Assembly (NCBI RefSeq): GCF_009712475.1
Contig: NZ_VCJO01000008.1
Coordinates: forward strand, 159,671 to 223,670
Origin: Micromonospora sp. CP22
GTDB taxonomy: Bacteria > Actinomycetota > Actinomycetes > Mycobacteriales > Micromonosporaceae
Reading direction: 5' to 3'
DNA length: 64,000 bases
In this document: one piece after another, positions 7,203 through 16,014 of the stretch
How the letters are laid out: every line of letters starts with the position of its first letter
Numbering within the stretch: the first letter of the stretch is position 1
Translations under genes and position numbers: made by a program
The notes under the pieces: model-generated
Seen by the model: only the letters and a program-made list of their open reading frames with translations
Told to the model about the DNA's origin: nothing
Databases searched by the model: none

Positions 7203-10037
7203 TCAGGTCGGGCCGCCGTCGCGGTTCGGTAGGCCCAGCACCGTCGCCACGGCCTCGGCGGTCTCCGGGTACGCCCGCACGAGGGCGGCCGCGGTGAGCC
7301 TCGGCGTACCGTCGTCGCCGCCCTGCCAGTCACCGGTGACGCCGAGGAGCGCGGCGACCGCGTCCACCGGCTCCCGGTGCCCGGCCAGCAGGGCATGCAC
7401 CTGCCCGATGGGTCGCTCGGGAACGGTCGGCGTGACCGTGGCGGCGGTACCCGCCCAGGGCGGCACCCAGGAGTCCAGTGCGGCCAGCGTGCCCGGGAAG
7501 GTACGCGCCGCCTCCCGGACCAGCAGCGGCACCAGTTCCGGCCCGTGCGCGCGCAGCGTGGTGACCAGGTTGGGTAGCCAGGGCAGCAGCACCGGATCGG
7601 GCAGTTGGGCGAAGGCGGTGGACATCGTCTCCACCACGAACGGCGCGAGCCCGGGCACCGGCTCCAGCGCGTGCACGAAACCGGAGAGGTACTGCGGGAA
7701 GGCGGGCACCACCAGCGGGTTGGTCAGCAGCTCCCGGCAGCGGGTCCGCAACTCGGCCAGGGACAGCAACCCGAGCTGGTGGTGGGCCGCCCAGAGCAGG
7801 GCCACCTTGGGCGGTGCCTGCGGATGGGACTGGGCCAACGCGAGTTCGAGTTGGGACCGGTCGCAACCCAACGACAGCGCCAGGCTCTCCATGCTGAACA
7901 GGAAGCCGAGCATCGCCCCGACCTGCCGTACGCCGGTGTCCTCGTCGACGACCGCGGTCGGCAGCAGCGTGCAGTAGTGGGCGTACCCGGTGGTCACGAA
8001 CGCTGCGCACCAGGCCGGCAGCCGCGACGCCGTGGCCTGGTGGTGGGCGAGCAGCCGGCGGATGCGGCGCAGCACCTCGGGAGCGTCGTCGACGGTGCGT
8101 TCGGCGGCGAGCAGTTCCACCGCCCGGGAGCCCAACTCGTCGACCAACCGGGGACTGTTCAGCAACGTGATGGCGTCCTCGACCGCCGTGAGGGCGCTGA
8201 CGGCGGTCGCGTCGGGACCGTGCGCCGCTCGGCGCAGGCGCTGTTCCAGCACCTGCTCGATGGTCACGCCCTCGTAGCCGAGTTCGATCAGCGCGCGTTG
8301 GTGGCGGCCCAACGCCAGGTCCCAGCTCTCCTGGACGGACCGGTGGCCGAGACGACGCTCACCCATGATCGGCCGGACCGCGCCCGGTGGCAGCAGGTGT
8401 CGCAACATCCAGAGCAGATCCGAGCAGCCGGTCAGCTCCGGGTCGCGGTGCAGATCGAGCAGCGCCCGCTGCACGGTGCGCTTCTCCAGGTCCAGGCCGA
8501 GCGGCTGGAGCCGGTGGAGGACGTCACGGGCAAGCGGTGGCAGGCTGTCGTAGCCGACCTGGCCGACCCGGTCTCCGCCGAGCAGGATCTCGCAGAGCCG
8601 CCGTACGTCCCGCCGACCCGGTACGACGTCCTTCTCGATGCAGGTCACCGCCGCGTCGGCGAAATCGTACGGGGTCGGGCGGGCCCGGTTGCGCAGCCCG
8701 GCCAACAGGAGCGACGTCTCGAACACCGCGATCGCGTCGGCGGTGCTGGCGAGGTACCCGTTACGACGGGCCAACCGGACGATGTCCACGCACCAGCCAC
8801 GCAGCTCCGCCTCGTCGAGCCCGTCGGGGGTGGGCGCCGTGGCGAGGAAGCCGGAGAGCCGATCGGCGACCGGCCCGGCCGACGTGGTGACCGCCTTGAC
8901 ACGTCCGCGTCGGATGGTCGAGCCCCGCTGACCGCCCAGCCGGTACGGCTTTACACCGGAGGCGCTCACCGCCTTGTTCCAGGTGGCGGCGGCGATCGAC
9001 ACCGACCCGGGCGCGAGGCCGAACTGGGCCTCGATCGCCGAGTGGCTGGACGGGATGAGTCCGTACTGCCACTTCGTCGCGGTGCGGGGGGTGATGTCGA
9101 AGTCGGGGGCGCAGGAGTCGAGGCCGAACTGTTCGACCCGGCTGGCGGCGTGGAAGGCCCCGCAGACGTAGAGACACTCCTCCGGGTCCACGCCGGTGGC
9201 CGCCAGGTGCTGCCGGATCCTGGTCCACATGTAGCGCTCGCGGTCCTCGTCGCGGTCGTTGCGCTGCGCGGCGGAGGGACGCAGCCGCCGGAACAGACTC
9301 CCGATGAGCACCATCACCTGGCGGTAGGTGTCGTGATCGGCGGTGGCGAGCGGACGTTCGACGTAGCTGGCCCACCACTCCGACCAGTGCCGCACCTTGC
9401 CGTGGTGCAGCAGGTACGCCTCCAGCTCGGCGAAGCCCGGCCGGAGCGCACCGATCTCCACACCGACCGCGTCACCGTGCAGCGCGGCCTGGCCCTCCGA
9501 GTCGTCGCCGGTCGGCTCGGGCGTGGACTCGTCGGCCGCTGGAGTCTCGTCGCGCGGCGTCCACTGGAAGACATGGTCGGTGGAGCGGTCCACCAGCACC
9601 AGCTCCACACCCGGCGTCTCCAGCGCGTACGCGATGGCCTGGTATTCCGCCGACGCCTCGGTGACCGGGGCGATCACGCTCAGCGGAGCCCACGCGGCGG
9701 GGAAGCCGTCGAGTTCCGAGGCGAACGCCTGCACCGCCACCGGGAGCCGGCAGTTGCGCAGCTCCGTCAGGACCGGTTGGAGATCCTCGCAGAGTTCCAG
9801 GTAGATCACCCGGGGCTGCTTCTCGCGTAGCCGGCGCACCATGGCCAGCGCGGAGGCCGGTGAGTGGTGGCACACCGGGAAGATCTCCAGCCGTTCGCCG
9901 AGTGCCCGGTCGACGTCGTCGACCAGACCGGTGAGGATGTCGGCGAGCGCGTCGGGCCCGTCGGCGAACGCGGCGGCGGCCTCGGTGAGCTGCTCACGCA
10001 GCGCGCCGAAGGCGCCGATGGTGGCGGGCGCGGTCAC
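7203..10037 (-). CDS. DUF5682 family protein (YehM-like) of the MoxR-VWA operon
   Basis: Large cytoplasmic protein of 944 aa, no signal or membrane segment. The N-terminal third carries VCHHSPAS, an acidic YLELCEDL stretch and YVCGAFHAAS, a His/Glu/His spacing reminiscent of EreA/ChaN/TraB-type metal-dependent folds; this is my reading, not an established function. The C-terminal two thirds is alpha-helical, Leu/Arg-rich and repeat-like. GTG 10037 overlaps the AAA+ stop (GTGA), so this is the last gene of the five-gene operon. The family is known chiefly from its neighbourhood with MoxR ATPase, VWA and SWIM genes, as in E. coli yehL-yehM-yehP-yehQ. Function unknown. Confidence 0.85.
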   Translation of the reverse strand: MTAPATIGAFGALREQLTEAAAAFADGPDALADILTGLVDDVDRALGERLEIFPVCHHSPASALAMVRRLREKQPRVIYLELCEDLQPVLTELRNCRLPVAVQAFASELDGFPAAWAPLSVIAPVTEASAEYQAIAYALETPGVELVLVDRSTDHVFQWTPRDETPAADESTPEPTGDDSEGQAALHGDAVGVEIGALRPGFAELEAYLLHHGKVRHWSEWWASYVERPLATADHDTYRQVMVLIGSLFRRLRPSAAQRNDRDEDRERYMWTRIRQHLAATGVDPEECLYVCGAFHAASRVEQFGLDSCAPDFDITPRTATKWQYGLIPSSHSAIEAQFGLAPGSVSIAAATWNKAVSASGVKPYRLGGQRGSTIRRGRVKAVTTSAGPVADRLSGFLATAPTPDGLDEAELRGWCVDIVRLARRNGYLASTADAIAVFETSLLLAGLRNRARPTPYDFADAAVTCIEKDVVPGRRDVRRLCEILLGGDRVGQVGYDSLPPLARDVLHRLQPLGLDLEKRTVQRALLDLHRDPELTGCSDLLWMLRHLLPPGAVRPIMGERRLGHRSVQESWDLALGRHQRALIELGYEGVTIEQVLEQRLRRAAHGPDATAVSALTAVEDAITLLNSPRLVDELGSRAVELLAAERTVDDAPEVLRRIRRLLAHHQATASRLPAWCAAFVTTGYAHYCTLLPTAVVDEDTGVRQVGAMLGFLFSMESLALSLGCDRSQLELALAQSHPQAPPKVALLWAAHHQLGLLSLAELRTRCRELLTNPLVVPAFPQYLSGFVHALEPVPGLAPFVVETMSTAFAQLPDPVLLPWLPNLVTTLRAHGPELVPLLVREAARTFPGTLAALDSWVPPWAGTAATVTPTVPERPIGQVHALLAGHREPVDAVAALLGVTGDWQGGDDGTPRLTAAALVRAYPETAEAVATVLGLPNRDGGPT

Positions 10038-11146
10038 GACAGGGCGGCGATCGTCTGGCGGCCACCGTCGAGGAAGTCGTTCCACTCGCCGCCGTCCTCC
10101 TTGGCCCGGGGCTCCACCACCGCGTGCAGGTACTTGTTGAGGATCGCCAGGTCCTCCGGGCTGCGCCGGGCCAGCGAGCCCACCAGCGAGCCGGCCAGCG
10201 TCGAGGCCCGCAGGGTGCGGTCGCCGAAGAACTGGCTGTGCAGGATGGCGTCCTCCAGCACACCGATCTGCTCGGCGGTGGACAGCGCCGACTCCAACTT
10301 CTCGTCGTCGCTGGTGGCGGAGGCGGCGGCGGCCCGCAGGTCGGCGAAGCTCTGCAACAGGATGTCCAGCAGGGTCGGCGGCACGTCCAGCTCGACGTGG
10401 TGGCGGCGGAGCAGTTCCTCGGTACGGAACCGGACGATCTCCGCCTCGCTGCGCTTGTTGGTGACCACCGGGATCCGGACGAAGTTGAACCGCCGCTTCA
10501 GCGCCGAGGACAGGTCGTTGACGCCCCGGTCCCGGCTGTTCGCGGTGGCGATGATGGAGAATCCGGGCTTGGCGAAGACGATGTTGTCGTCGTTGAGTTC
10601 GGGGATGGAGACGTACTTCTCCGACAGGATGGAGATCAGGGCGTCCTGCACGTCGCTGGTGGAGCGGGTCAACTCCTCGAAGCGCCCGAGCACACCCTGC
10701 TCCATCGCCGTCATGATCGGCGAGGGGATCATCGACTCGCGGGACTGCCCCTTGGCGATGACCATGGAGACGTTCCAGGAGTACTTGATGTGGTCCTCGG
10801 TGGTCCCGGCGGTGCCCTGCACGACGAGGGTGGAGTTGCGGCAGATCGCCGCGGACAGCAGCTCGGCGAGCCAGCTCTTGCCGGTGCCCGGGTCACCGAT
10901 GAGCAGCAGACCCCGATCCGAGGCCAGCGTGACGATGCTCCGCTCGACGAAGCTGCGATCACCGAACCACTTCTGCGGGATGTCCCGGTCGAGGCCGTCG
11001 GCACGTTCCGAACCCAGGACGAACAACCGCACCATCCGCGGGCTCAGCCGCCACGAGTACGGCTTGGCGCCGGTGTCGACCGACTCCAGGTAGTCGAGTT
11101 CGTCGGCGTACTTGACCTCTGCGGGGGCACGCAGCATGTCGGACAT
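10034..11146 (-). CDS. MoxR-type AAA+ ATPase (YehL-like)
   Basis: 370-aa AAA+ ATPase likely acting as a chaperone with the VWA protein next to it. The P-loop is GDPGTGKSW, the Walker B region is GRFEELTRS, sensor 1 is IIATANSRDRGV and an arginine-finger region is SSALKRRFNF. This matches MoxR/dynein-like midasin-group ATPases, which often remodel partners together with MIDAS-bearing VWA proteins. ATG 11146 is chosen: AGGAGAG lies about 8-12 nt upstream, and the further open frame upstream is only the antisense-compatible part of the VWA gene. It begins 14 bp after the VWA stop. Confidence 0.9.
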   Translation of the reverse strand: MSDMLRAPAEVKYADELDYLESVDTGAKPYSWRLSPRMVRLFVLGSERADGLDRDIPQKWFGDRSFVERSIVTLASDRGLLLIGDPGTGKSWLAELLSAAICRNSTLVVQGTAGTTEDHIKYSWNVSMVIAKGQSRESMIPSPIMTAMEQGVLGRFEELTRSTSDVQDALISILSEKYVSIPELNDDNIVFAKPGFSIIATANSRDRGVNDLSSALKRRFNFVRIPVVTNKRSEAEIVRFRTEELLRRHHVELDVPPTLLDILLQSFADLRAAAASATSDDEKLESALSTAEQIGVLEDAILHSQFFGDRTLRASTLAGSLVGSLARRSPEDLAILNKYLHAVVEPRAKEDGGEWNDFLDGGRQTIAALS

Positions 11147-11160
11147 GAGGGGTGTCTCTC

Positions 11161-12507
11161 CTAGGTGAGGAAGCTCTTGAGTTCGAAGACGAGTTTGCGG
11201 ATGTGGCCGGAGATGACCGGGGTGCCCAGATCCTTGAGACGTTGCCGGAACCAGGGGTTGACGCTCTGCCGGCCGGAGCTGCTGACCGAGCCGACCGGGA
11301 TGAACCGCACCCCCGACCGGTGCACCGCCTCGATGCCGTCGAAGAGCGGCTGTGACCTGTCGAACTCGTAGAAGTCCGAGATCCACACCAGCACGGTGTT
11401 CCTCGGTTCGACGATCTTCGGGCGGGCCATCGCCATCGCCAGCGGCCCGTCGTTGCCGCCACCGAGGTTGGTACGCAGCAGCACCTCGAACGGGTCGTGC
11501 ACCCACGGGGTCAGGTCCAGCGCCCGGGTGTCGTAGGCGATCAGGTGCACGTCGACCTTGGGCAGGCCGGCGAAGATCGACGCCAGGATGGTGCAGTTGA
11601 CCATGGAGTCGACCATCGACCCGGACTGGTCCACCACCACGATCAGCCGAGACGGGGTGGTCTTACGGGCCGTCTGCCGGTAGTAGAGCCGGTCGACGTA
11701 GAGCCGTTCGTCCTCCGGGCTCCAGTTGGTCAGGTTCTGCCAGATGGTGCGGTCCAGGTCGAGGTTGCGGAAGACCCGCTTCGGCGGCACGGACCGGTCG
11801 ACAGCGCCGACCGTGGTCTGCTCCACCTGCGTACGCAGCACCTCCGCGACCTCGTCGACGAAGCGCCGGATCAGGGACTTGGCGTTGGCCAGCGCCACCC
11901 CGGACAGGTTGGCCTTGTCCCGCAGCAGTTGCTCGATCAGCGACATGCTGGGGGTGAGCTGCCGGGCCAGCGCCGGATCCGCCAGCACCTCCCGCAGGTG
12001 CATCCGGTTGACCAGGTCACCCTCGATGCCGGCGAGGGTGGGGCCCAGGCCGGTGCCCGACCGGCGCAGCTCGCCGGGTGCGTGCCCGAGCGCCTGCTCC
12101 AACCAGCCCGCGTCGGACTGCCACCGGGCCAACTGGCCGGCGCTGACCGACCCCGAACCGGTGGCGAAGACGTTGAGCAGCAGCTTCGACACCAGCGCCG
12201 CCCGGCGTACCTCGGCCTCGCCGGGCTGGTGTGGCCCGCCACCCTCGTCGGCGGTGGCGGCCTCGGTGTCGGCGAGCAGGCCGCGTAGCTCGTCGGCGAG
12301 CTGCGGGAAACGCTGGATCACGGTGTCCACCGACACCGTCGGGTCCAGCAGGATGGCGGGCAGGCCCAGGTCGTCGACCACGGCCATGCTCGCCGATTCC
12401 AGGGTGGGCTGCTCGTCCGGGTCGAAGATGCGGCCCAGCAGTCGCCAGTAGAGCAGCTGACGGCGGTTGGCGGCGGACAGGTCGCCGGGAGTGGGGGAGT
12501 CGGTCAT
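11161..12507 (-). CDS. VWA-domain protein with intact MIDAS (YehP-like)
   Basis: 448-aa cytoplasmic protein. The N-terminal about 270 residues are helical and uncharacterised; the C-terminal von Willebrand A domain starts at about residue 290 with IVVVDQSGSM, a complete DxSxS metal-ion-dependent adhesion site, and later has the Thr/Gly loop LRTNLGGGNDG and the Asp in VWISDFYEFD. Pairing of a MIDAS VWA with a MoxR ATPase is the classic MoxR-VWA arrangement. ATG 12507 overlaps the upstream stop (ATGA). Confidence 0.9.
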   Translation of the reverse strand: MTDSPTPGDLSAANRRQLLYWRLLGRIFDPDEQPTLESASMAVVDDLGLPAILLDPTVSVDTVIQRFPQLADELRGLLADTEAATADEGGGPHQPGEAEVRRAALVSKLLLNVFATGSGSVSAGQLARWQSDAGWLEQALGHAPGELRRSGTGLGPTLAGIEGDLVNRMHLREVLADPALARQLTPSMSLIEQLLRDKANLSGVALANAKSLIRRFVDEVAEVLRTQVEQTTVGAVDRSVPPKRVFRNLDLDRTIWQNLTNWSPEDERLYVDRLYYRQTARKTTPSRLIVVVDQSGSMVDSMVNCTILASIFAGLPKVDVHLIAYDTRALDLTPWVHDPFEVLLRTNLGGGNDGPLAMAMARPKIVEPRNTVLVWISDFYEFDRSQPLFDGIEAVHRSGVRFIPVGSVSSSGRQSVNPWFRQRLKDLGTPVISGHIRKLVFELKSFLT

Positions 12508-13901
12508 CGGCGCAGCAACCGTCCTGCCCGCTCGCGCAGCACCGCCACCGCGTCGCCCGTCTTGGCCTCGACCTTCGCCACCTTCGGGTCGGTGACGCCC
12601 TCGGCCCAGTCACCGTTGTGCGCCTCGACGGGCTTGCCCTTGACGGTGGCGCGTACGGCCAGCGGCTGCACCAGCCACCGACCGCCGTCGAAGCGGAGCA
12701 GACCGAGACAGCAGGACGAGGCGGAGACCAGCGCGGGGGTGAGTGGACCGGCGGCCGGTAGCCGGTCGACGGCGACCGGGAGCTGCTGGTCGCCCCACGC
12801 GATGGTGAGTCCGCCGTCGCGTCGCCGTACCGTGTAGCCCTCCAACAGCACCGGTTCGGCGATCGCCGTCGGGTGCCGGTCCAGCGGCGCGATGGCCGCC
12901 GCGACCGCCGGAGCGAGTAGCAGCCGGGCGGTGGCGAACGGGTCCGCCGGCTCGCCGACCTGGGCCTGATCGTCGATCCACCGCAGGTCGCCGCCGCGCA
13001 GCGGCAGCTCGGTGACCGTCAACATGCGTCGGTGCGCCAACGCGGCCAGCAGGAGCGGGTGCGCCTGAAACAGTCGCCACACCGCCGCCCCGGTGATCGT
13101 CTCGACCTTCGCGGCCACCACCGCCGTCCGGACCAGGCGGGCCGGTTGCCCGTCGGATGGTTCGAGGACGCCGTGCACCTGCACCTGGACGGTCGTGCCG
13201 TGCTCGTGGATGTCCACACCGAGCGGCAGCAGGCGACCGGAGACCGTCTCGGTCTCGCCGTCCGGGACCGACCAGTCCTGGGCGAGCAGCACCGCCCGGG
13301 ACCACAGGTCGGCCCAGCGGCGGGCCGGCACCTGCGACATCATCGCCACCGGAAGGCTGGCCCGCAGTTCGGCGGCGAGACCGTCGAGCAGCACCGCCAG
13401 TCGGCGCAGCGTCGGCTCGGCCAGAGCCGCCTCGATCGGCGCGGCGACGGCCGAGAGCAGGTCGTGGTCGACGCCACGCCACCCGGCCACGGCCGTCTCG
13501 TGCAACCAGGCCCGCGCCGCCCCGCGAGGCGCGGACGCCTCGACCGGCCCGCCGACCGGTGCCGTCCACGGTGCCCGGTCCCGCTCGACGGCGGCGTCGA
13601 ACTCGCCGAGCAGCGCGTCGTGAGCCGCGCCGAGCAGGGCCGACCGGGCACCGGCCAGGCTGGCGAGATCCTCCTGGCTGAACGACCCGGCGGTCACCTT
13701 GCCCACCGCCTCGGCCACCCGGTCGTGCAGCGGGGTACCGGTCATGGCACCGGCCAGGGCGGCCAACGCGGCGGCGGCCTCGTCACCGACCCGCGCGAAC
13801 CCGGCGACCAGGGCGTCGTCGAAACCGGCGACCACCGCGTCGGCGTCGGCCAGCCCTGCCGGTACGCCCTGCCGCAGCTGTGCCACCTGCGTGCTCAACA
13901 T
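12504..13901 (-). CDS. Uncharacterised protein of the SWIM/MoxR/VWA operon
   Basis: 465-aa soluble protein rich in Ala, Leu and Val; no signal peptide, membrane helix or catalytic motif I recognise. The N-terminal about 190 residues are predicted helical and the C-terminal half mixes strands with a repeated AV/VE pattern. It ends in a basic ERAGRLLRR tail. It is locked between the SWIM and VWA genes by one- and four-base overlaps, so it is almost certainly a component of the same complex. In other actinomycetes this slot is filled by DUF5691-type or long SWIM proteins; I cannot confirm that assignment here. Confidence 0.75.
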   Translation of the reverse strand: MLSTQVAQLRQGVPAGLADADAVVAGFDDALVAGFARVGDEAAAALAALAGAMTGTPLHDRVAEAVGKVTAGSFSQEDLASLAGARSALLGAAHDALLGEFDAAVERDRAPWTAPVGGPVEASAPRGAARAWLHETAVAGWRGVDHDLLSAVAAPIEAALAEPTLRRLAVLLDGLAAELRASLPVAMMSQVPARRWADLWSRAVLLAQDWSVPDGETETVSGRLLPLGVDIHEHGTTVQVQVHGVLEPSDGQPARLVRTAVVAAKVETITGAAVWRLFQAHPLLLAALAHRRMLTVTELPLRGGDLRWIDDQAQVGEPADPFATARLLLAPAVAAAIAPLDRHPTAIAEPVLLEGYTVRRRDGGLTIAWGDQQLPVAVDRLPAAGPLTPALVSASSCCLGLLRFDGGRWLVQPLAVRATVKGKPVEAHNGDWAEGVTDPKVAKVEAKTGDAVAVLRERAGRLLRR

Positions 13902-14407
13902 CAGCGGACCGCCCCGGTGGCCGGGAACCAGTGCAGCTCGGGCAACGCGGTGGTGCTGTCCGGCAGTTCGAGATAGGCCAGGTGACGCAGGAACCGGCTG
14001 AACACCACCGCGGCCGGGGTCGGTTCGTGTTTGGTTTCCATCCGCTCCAGCAGGGTGCGGCCGTTGCGCACCCCCTCACTGTCGGCGACCCGCAGATAGC
14101 GGACGACCCGCTCCACGCCGTACTGGAGGACGGCCTCGTCGGCGAGGGCTTCGAGATGCTTGCAGGGCGCGCCGCGCAGCCCACCGCAGGGCCGGTTGTT
14201 GTTGGTGCTGCAGTGGTAGGCGTGGGTGCTGGCGGTCAGCGACGAGACGTAGACCCGTTCGACGTCAGAGCCGCTGGAGACCACACCCTGCAGCCGTCCG
14301 TCGGCCAACTCGACGAAGGGCACCTTCGCCAGTTTGCGGGGCCGGGCGGGCGGCACCACCGCCACCACGCTAGGCCGCCCCGAGGTGGTCCCGTCGTCGT
14401 CCGTCAC
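13901..14407 (-). CDS. SWIM zinc-finger protein
   Basis: 168-aa protein containing one SWIM-type Zn site: HCSTNNNRPCGGL and APCKHLEAL supply the C-x(n)-C-x(n)-C-x-H ligands. SWIM fingers bind nucleic acid or partner proteins. An in-frame ATG exists at 14482, but GTG 14407 is preferred because GGGGAGG sits about 7 nt upstream of it while 14482 has no ribosome site. It is the first gene of the operon and its stop overlaps the next start (TGATG). A SWIM gene beside MoxR/VWA/DUF5682 genes is the same set as E. coli yehL-M-P-Q. Confidence 0.82.
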   Translation of the reverse strand: MTDDDGTTSGRPSVVAVVPPARPRKLAKVPFVELADGRLQGVVSSGSDVERVYVSSLTASTHAYHCSTNNNRPCGGLRGAPCKHLEALADEAVLQYGVERVVRYLRVADSEGVRNGRTLLERMETKHEPTPAAVVFSRFLRHLAYLELPDSTTALPELHWFPATGAVR

Positions 14408-14679
14408 CTGTGTCCTCCCCGCCCCGTCGCGGGCATGCCCGCCCATGCTGAAGCCGCGCCGAACCGGTGTCGGCGTCGCCATGACGGGAGGATCATGGCG
14501 GATGGCTACGACAGTTCCGCGTCGAGGTCCGCGGATCGGGAAAACCGCCCCCGGGACCGTCGGCCGACGCGACGGGTCGGTGTGGCGCGACGGACGCCTG
14601 CTCGGGCTACCGGTAGCGCCCCGGATCAGCAGGTGAGGCCGAGGACGGTGGCGAGAAAGGCGCGGGCGGCGTCGATGAG
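14408..14679. other. Intergenic region between the SWIM operon and the DUF5753 remnant
   Basis: 272 bp without a convincing gene. It must hold the promoter of the minus-strand five-gene operon. On the minus strand, the last codons before a TGA at about 14637 read AHLIDAARAFLATVLGLTC, which looks protein-like but has no supporting start or length; it may be decayed coding sequence. Confidence 0.4.
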
Positions 14680-14868
14680 GTGGGCGGCACGGTGTTCGGG
14701 CGGGAGACGCCGCTGGGCTACATCGAGACCGTGGCCGGTGAGCTGTTCCTCGAATCGAGCCGTGACCTGGCGCGACTGTCGGCGGCGTACGACAATCTGA
14801 GGATGCTGGCGAGGTCGCCGGCCGAGTCGATGAAGTTCGTCAAGGAGCTGAGCGAGCATGGAGCGTAA
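14680..14868 (+). pseudogene. C-terminal remnant of an Scr1/DUF5753-type XRE regulator
   Basis: The 62-residue frame reads TVFGRETPLGYIETVAGELF and then matches the last part of the DUF5753 domain (strand, ELFLE, helix with YDNLRMLARSPAES). Intact members are about 280 aa with an N-terminal helix-turn-helix; nothing of that is found upstream. No Shine-Dalgarno precedes the GTG at 14680. Its stop overlaps the DUF397 gene by 11 bp, exactly the arrangement of intact regulator/DUF397 pairs, so the 5' part was probably lost by deletion. Confidence 0.7.
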
Positions 14869-15037
14869 CGTCTGGCGCACGTCGAGCCGTTCCGGGAGCA
14901 ACGGTCAGTGCGTCGAGGTCCGCGACCGAGGCACCGCCGTCGACGTGCGGGACTCGAAGGCTCCGGCCGCCGGGACGCTGAGCTTCACCCCGGCCACCTG
15001 GGCCACCTTCATCACCGCCGTCAAGACCGGACGGTAG
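14858..15037 (+). CDS. DUF397 domain protein (59 aa)
   Basis: Small protein with all DUF397 landmarks: NVWRTSSRSGSNGQCVEV, VRDSKAP and TLSFTPATWATF. DUF397 genes in actinomycetes usually accompany DUF5753/Scr1 XRE regulators (as in BldB/WhiJ-type systems) and act as their small partner. Here ATG 14858 overlaps the regulator remnant by 11 bp, but the regulator itself is truncated, leaving the DUF397 protein orphaned. Translation may still depend on reading through the remnant because no strong ribosome site is visible. Confidence 0.85.
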   Translation: MERNVWRTSSRSGSNGQCVEVRDRGTAVDVRDSKAPAAGTLSFTPATWATFITAVKTGR

Positions 15038-15074
15038 CCCCCACGTTACGGACCGCTCGGAGCCATCCGTGACA

Positions 15075-15929
15075 ATGGATGCCATGGGTGACCGAATGCT
15101 GGCTGGCAAGACCGTCGTGATCACCGGTGCCAGCGCGGGCATCGGCGCTGAGGCCGCGCGCCGGTTGGTCCGCCTGGGCGCGACCGTGGCGGTGGTCGGC
15201 CGGTCGCCGGAGAAGACCGCCGCCGTCGCCCGCCAGGTCGGCGCCGAGCCGCTGGTGGCCGACTTCGCCCGGCTGTCGGAGGTACGCAGGCTCGCCGACA
15301 CGCTTCTGGGCCGCTACCCGCGGATCGACGTGCTGGCCAACAACGCCGGGGTCGTGCTGACCAGGCGGAGCCGCACCGAGGACGGCCACGACCTGATGTT
15401 CCAGGTCAACTACCTGGCCCCGTTCCTACTCACCAACCTGCTGTTGGATAGGTTGACCACCGTCGGGCCGGCGCGGGTCATCACCACCTCCAGCAACGGC
15501 CACCGGTTCGGCCGCGTCGATCTCGACGATCTCGAAGGTGCCGGCAACCGATCCGAGCTGCTGCGGTACGGGACGACGAAGCTGCAGAACATCCTCTTCA
15601 CCCGCGAGCTGGCCCGTCGTACGCGGGGCAGTGGGCTGACCGCGACGGCGTTCCACCCCGGGGTGATCGCCACCACCGACATCAACCGGGAAGCCCCGCT
15701 GGTCGCCGCGCTGGTCCGGTATCGCCTGCTGGGCGGCCTGTCCACCCTCGAGGAGGGTGCCGAGCCGCTGGTTCACCTGGCCACGATGCCTGATCCGGAG
15801 ACCACCAACGGTGGGTACTACCACCGCCTCACGCCGAACGGTCCAGTTCATCGGCAGGCCAAGGACGATCATCTGGCGACCCGCCTGTGGGAGCGGACGG
15901 CCGAGCTGCTCGGTGCGCCGGTGGCGTGA
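15075..15929 (+). CDS. Short-chain dehydrogenase/reductase, retinol-dehydrogenase-like
   Basis: NAD(P)-dependent oxidoreductase of about 284 aa. Rossmann motif VVITGASAGIGAEAA, NNAG motif at VLANNAGVV, catalytic Ser in TTSSNGHR and catalytic Tyr/Lys in YGTTKLQ (YxxxK). The acidic-free, Arg-containing VVGRSPEK after strand 2 favours NADP. Substrate unknown; closest in style to the WWOX/retinol dehydrogenase group. Start is uncertain: GTG 15069 (6 nt after GGAG), ATG 15075 and ATG 15084 are all possible. Stands alone. Confidence 0.88.
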   Translation: MDAMGDRMLAGKTVVITGASAGIGAEAARRLVRLGATVAVVGRSPEKTAAVARQVGAEPLVADFARLSEVRRLADTLLGRYPRIDVLANNAGVVLTRRSRTEDGHDLMFQVNYLAPFLLTNLLLDRLTTVGPARVITTSSNGHRFGRVDLDDLEGAGNRSELLRYGTTKLQNILFTRELARRTRGSGLTATAFHPGVIATTDINREAPLVAALVRYRLLGGLSTLEEGAEPLVHLATMPDPETTNGGYYHRLTPNGPVHRQAKDDHLATRLWERTAELLGAPVA

Positions 15930-16014
15930 CCTCCGCGAAGGTGGCCGCTGTCGGAGGTGCGTGGCCGCGCCGACCCAGCACCGCCGGCTCGCCTGGTGTT
16001 CGTAGACTCACGGC

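Noticed and set aside
7190..7204. Perfect 15-bp palindrome GACCCGG-C-CCGGGTC as terminator
   Set aside because: It overlaps the DUF5682 stop codon and can fold only as a 5-bp stem with a 5-nt loop; too weak to call, though it lies between convergent genes.
7605..9830. 741-aa plus-strand open frame
   Set aside because: Lies wholly antisense to DUF5682; product is Gly/Arg/Gln-rich low complexity without motifs.
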